Part shown: positions 6,363-6,484 of the stretch, in pieces
How positions within the stretch are numbered: the stretch's first letter is position 1
Layout: the number at the start of each line of letters is the position of its first letter
Position numbers and translations under genes: made by a program
Assembly: GCA_943324395.2 (NCBI GenBank)
Contig: CALPLL020000103.1
Location: 1-6,484, forward strand
Reading direction: 5' to 3'
DNA: 6,484 bases
From: Rhizobium sp. Q54
GTDB lineage: Bacteria > Bacteroidota > Bacteroidia > Flavobacteriales > Flavobacteriaceae
Notes under the pieces: model-generated
What the model saw: only the letters and a program-made list of their open reading frames with translations
Told to the model about the DNA's origin: nothing
Databases searched by the model: none

Positions 6363-6389
6363 CACTCTCAAAAGTGAACTTTTGGAGTG
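6363..6389 (+). terminator. Second hairpin at the end of repeat copy 1
   Basis: CACTC (6363-6367) and CAAAAGT (6369-6375) pair with ACTTTTG (6378-6384) and GAGTG (6385-6389), giving 12 pairs with one bulged T at 6368 and a GA turn. TCTTTTAT follows at 6390-6397, so it may act as a back-up terminator. It also joins the two repeat copies. Confidence 0.5.
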
Positions 6390-6391
6390 TC

Positions 6392-6484
6392 TTTTATCGT
6401 GTCACTCAAAAAGCAGAAGGGATTATTCCATGATCCCAGAAGGGGGTTCCTACAATGAAAACCCAAACCAAAATGAATTTTGGT
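6392..6484 (+). repeat. Tandem structured noncoding unit, copy 2 (cut by the window edge)
   Basis: This copy repeats TTTTATCGTGTCACTC (6392-6407), the GGGATTATTCCATGATCCC hairpin (6419-6437, now with a full G-C closing pair), a G run (6442-6446), TTCCTACAATG (6447-6457) and the left arm of a terminator hairpin, AAAACCCAAACCAAAAT (6458-6474). Only eight bases of the right arm (ATTTTGGT, 6477-6484) are visible, and all pair with the left arm. Its end and any further copies lie outside the window. Confidence 0.75.

Larger units (their letters stand above)
6255..6391 (+). repeat. Tandem structured noncoding unit, copy 1 (complete)
   Basis: This unit of 137 bases starts two bases after the photolyase-family stop codon with TTTTATCGTGTCACTC and is followed directly by a second copy. 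In order it contains an imperfect hairpin GGGATTA/TGATCCT (6278-6284 and 6290-6296), a run of six G (6298-6303), TTCCTACAATG (6304-6314), a perfect terminator hairpin (6315-6350) and a second, bulged hairpin (6363-6389). Differences from copy 2 are concentrated between the stems: copy 2 has GCAGAA and AGAA where copy 1 has AA and A. No protein of useful length is encoded. Confidence 0.8.

Noticed and set aside
6255..6484. CRISPR array or integron cassette array
   Set aside because: There are only two copies with a 137-base period, no short uniform repeats with unique spacers, no cas or integrase gene, and no attC-type core sites.

Overview
The window looks like chromosomal DNA of a Bacteroidota bacterium, most likely a flavobacterium. 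The DNA is AT-rich. One protein carries a C-terminal type IX secretion (T9SS) sorting domain, which is specific to this phylum. Shine-Dalgarno sequences are absent, and two good matches to the Bacteroidota -7 promoter element TAnnTTTG lie in front of genes. The genus is inferred from overall resemblance and no search was run.

Layout. Bases 1-4397 hold five genes, all read leftward. From the right these are: a secreted two-HKD phospholipase D-superfamily protein (2751-4397), a DUF2130 coiled-coil/nuclease-fold protein (1334-2581), a universal stress protein (718-1194), an AraC-type regulator that has lost its second helix-turn-helix (172-630), and the first 61 codons of a small membrane protein that runs off the left edge (1-184). 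The membrane protein starts inside the end of the broken regulator gene and is missing from a plain ATG-to-stop list because it is cut by the window edge. A divergent intergenic region (4398-4768) separates these genes from a rightward photolyase/cryptochrome-family gene (4769-6253). This gene has no in-frame ATG before its first conserved motif and probably starts at TTG. After its stop codon come two tandem copies of a structured noncoding unit of about 137 bp. The first copy contains a perfect 17-bp terminator hairpin, and the second is cut by the right edge.

How the genes relate. Each complete leftward gene is separated from the next by 87-169 bp, in two gaps with a hairpin, so these look like single-gene transcription units and not one operon. 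A loose stress theme (UspA-like protein, photolyase-family protein, putative nuclease-fold protein) can be inferred, but no multi-gene system is demonstrated. The most unusual points are the truncated regulator fused to a new downstream gene, the photolyase whose canonical tryptophan chain and flavin-facing asparagine appear replaced, and the tandem hairpin units at the right end.
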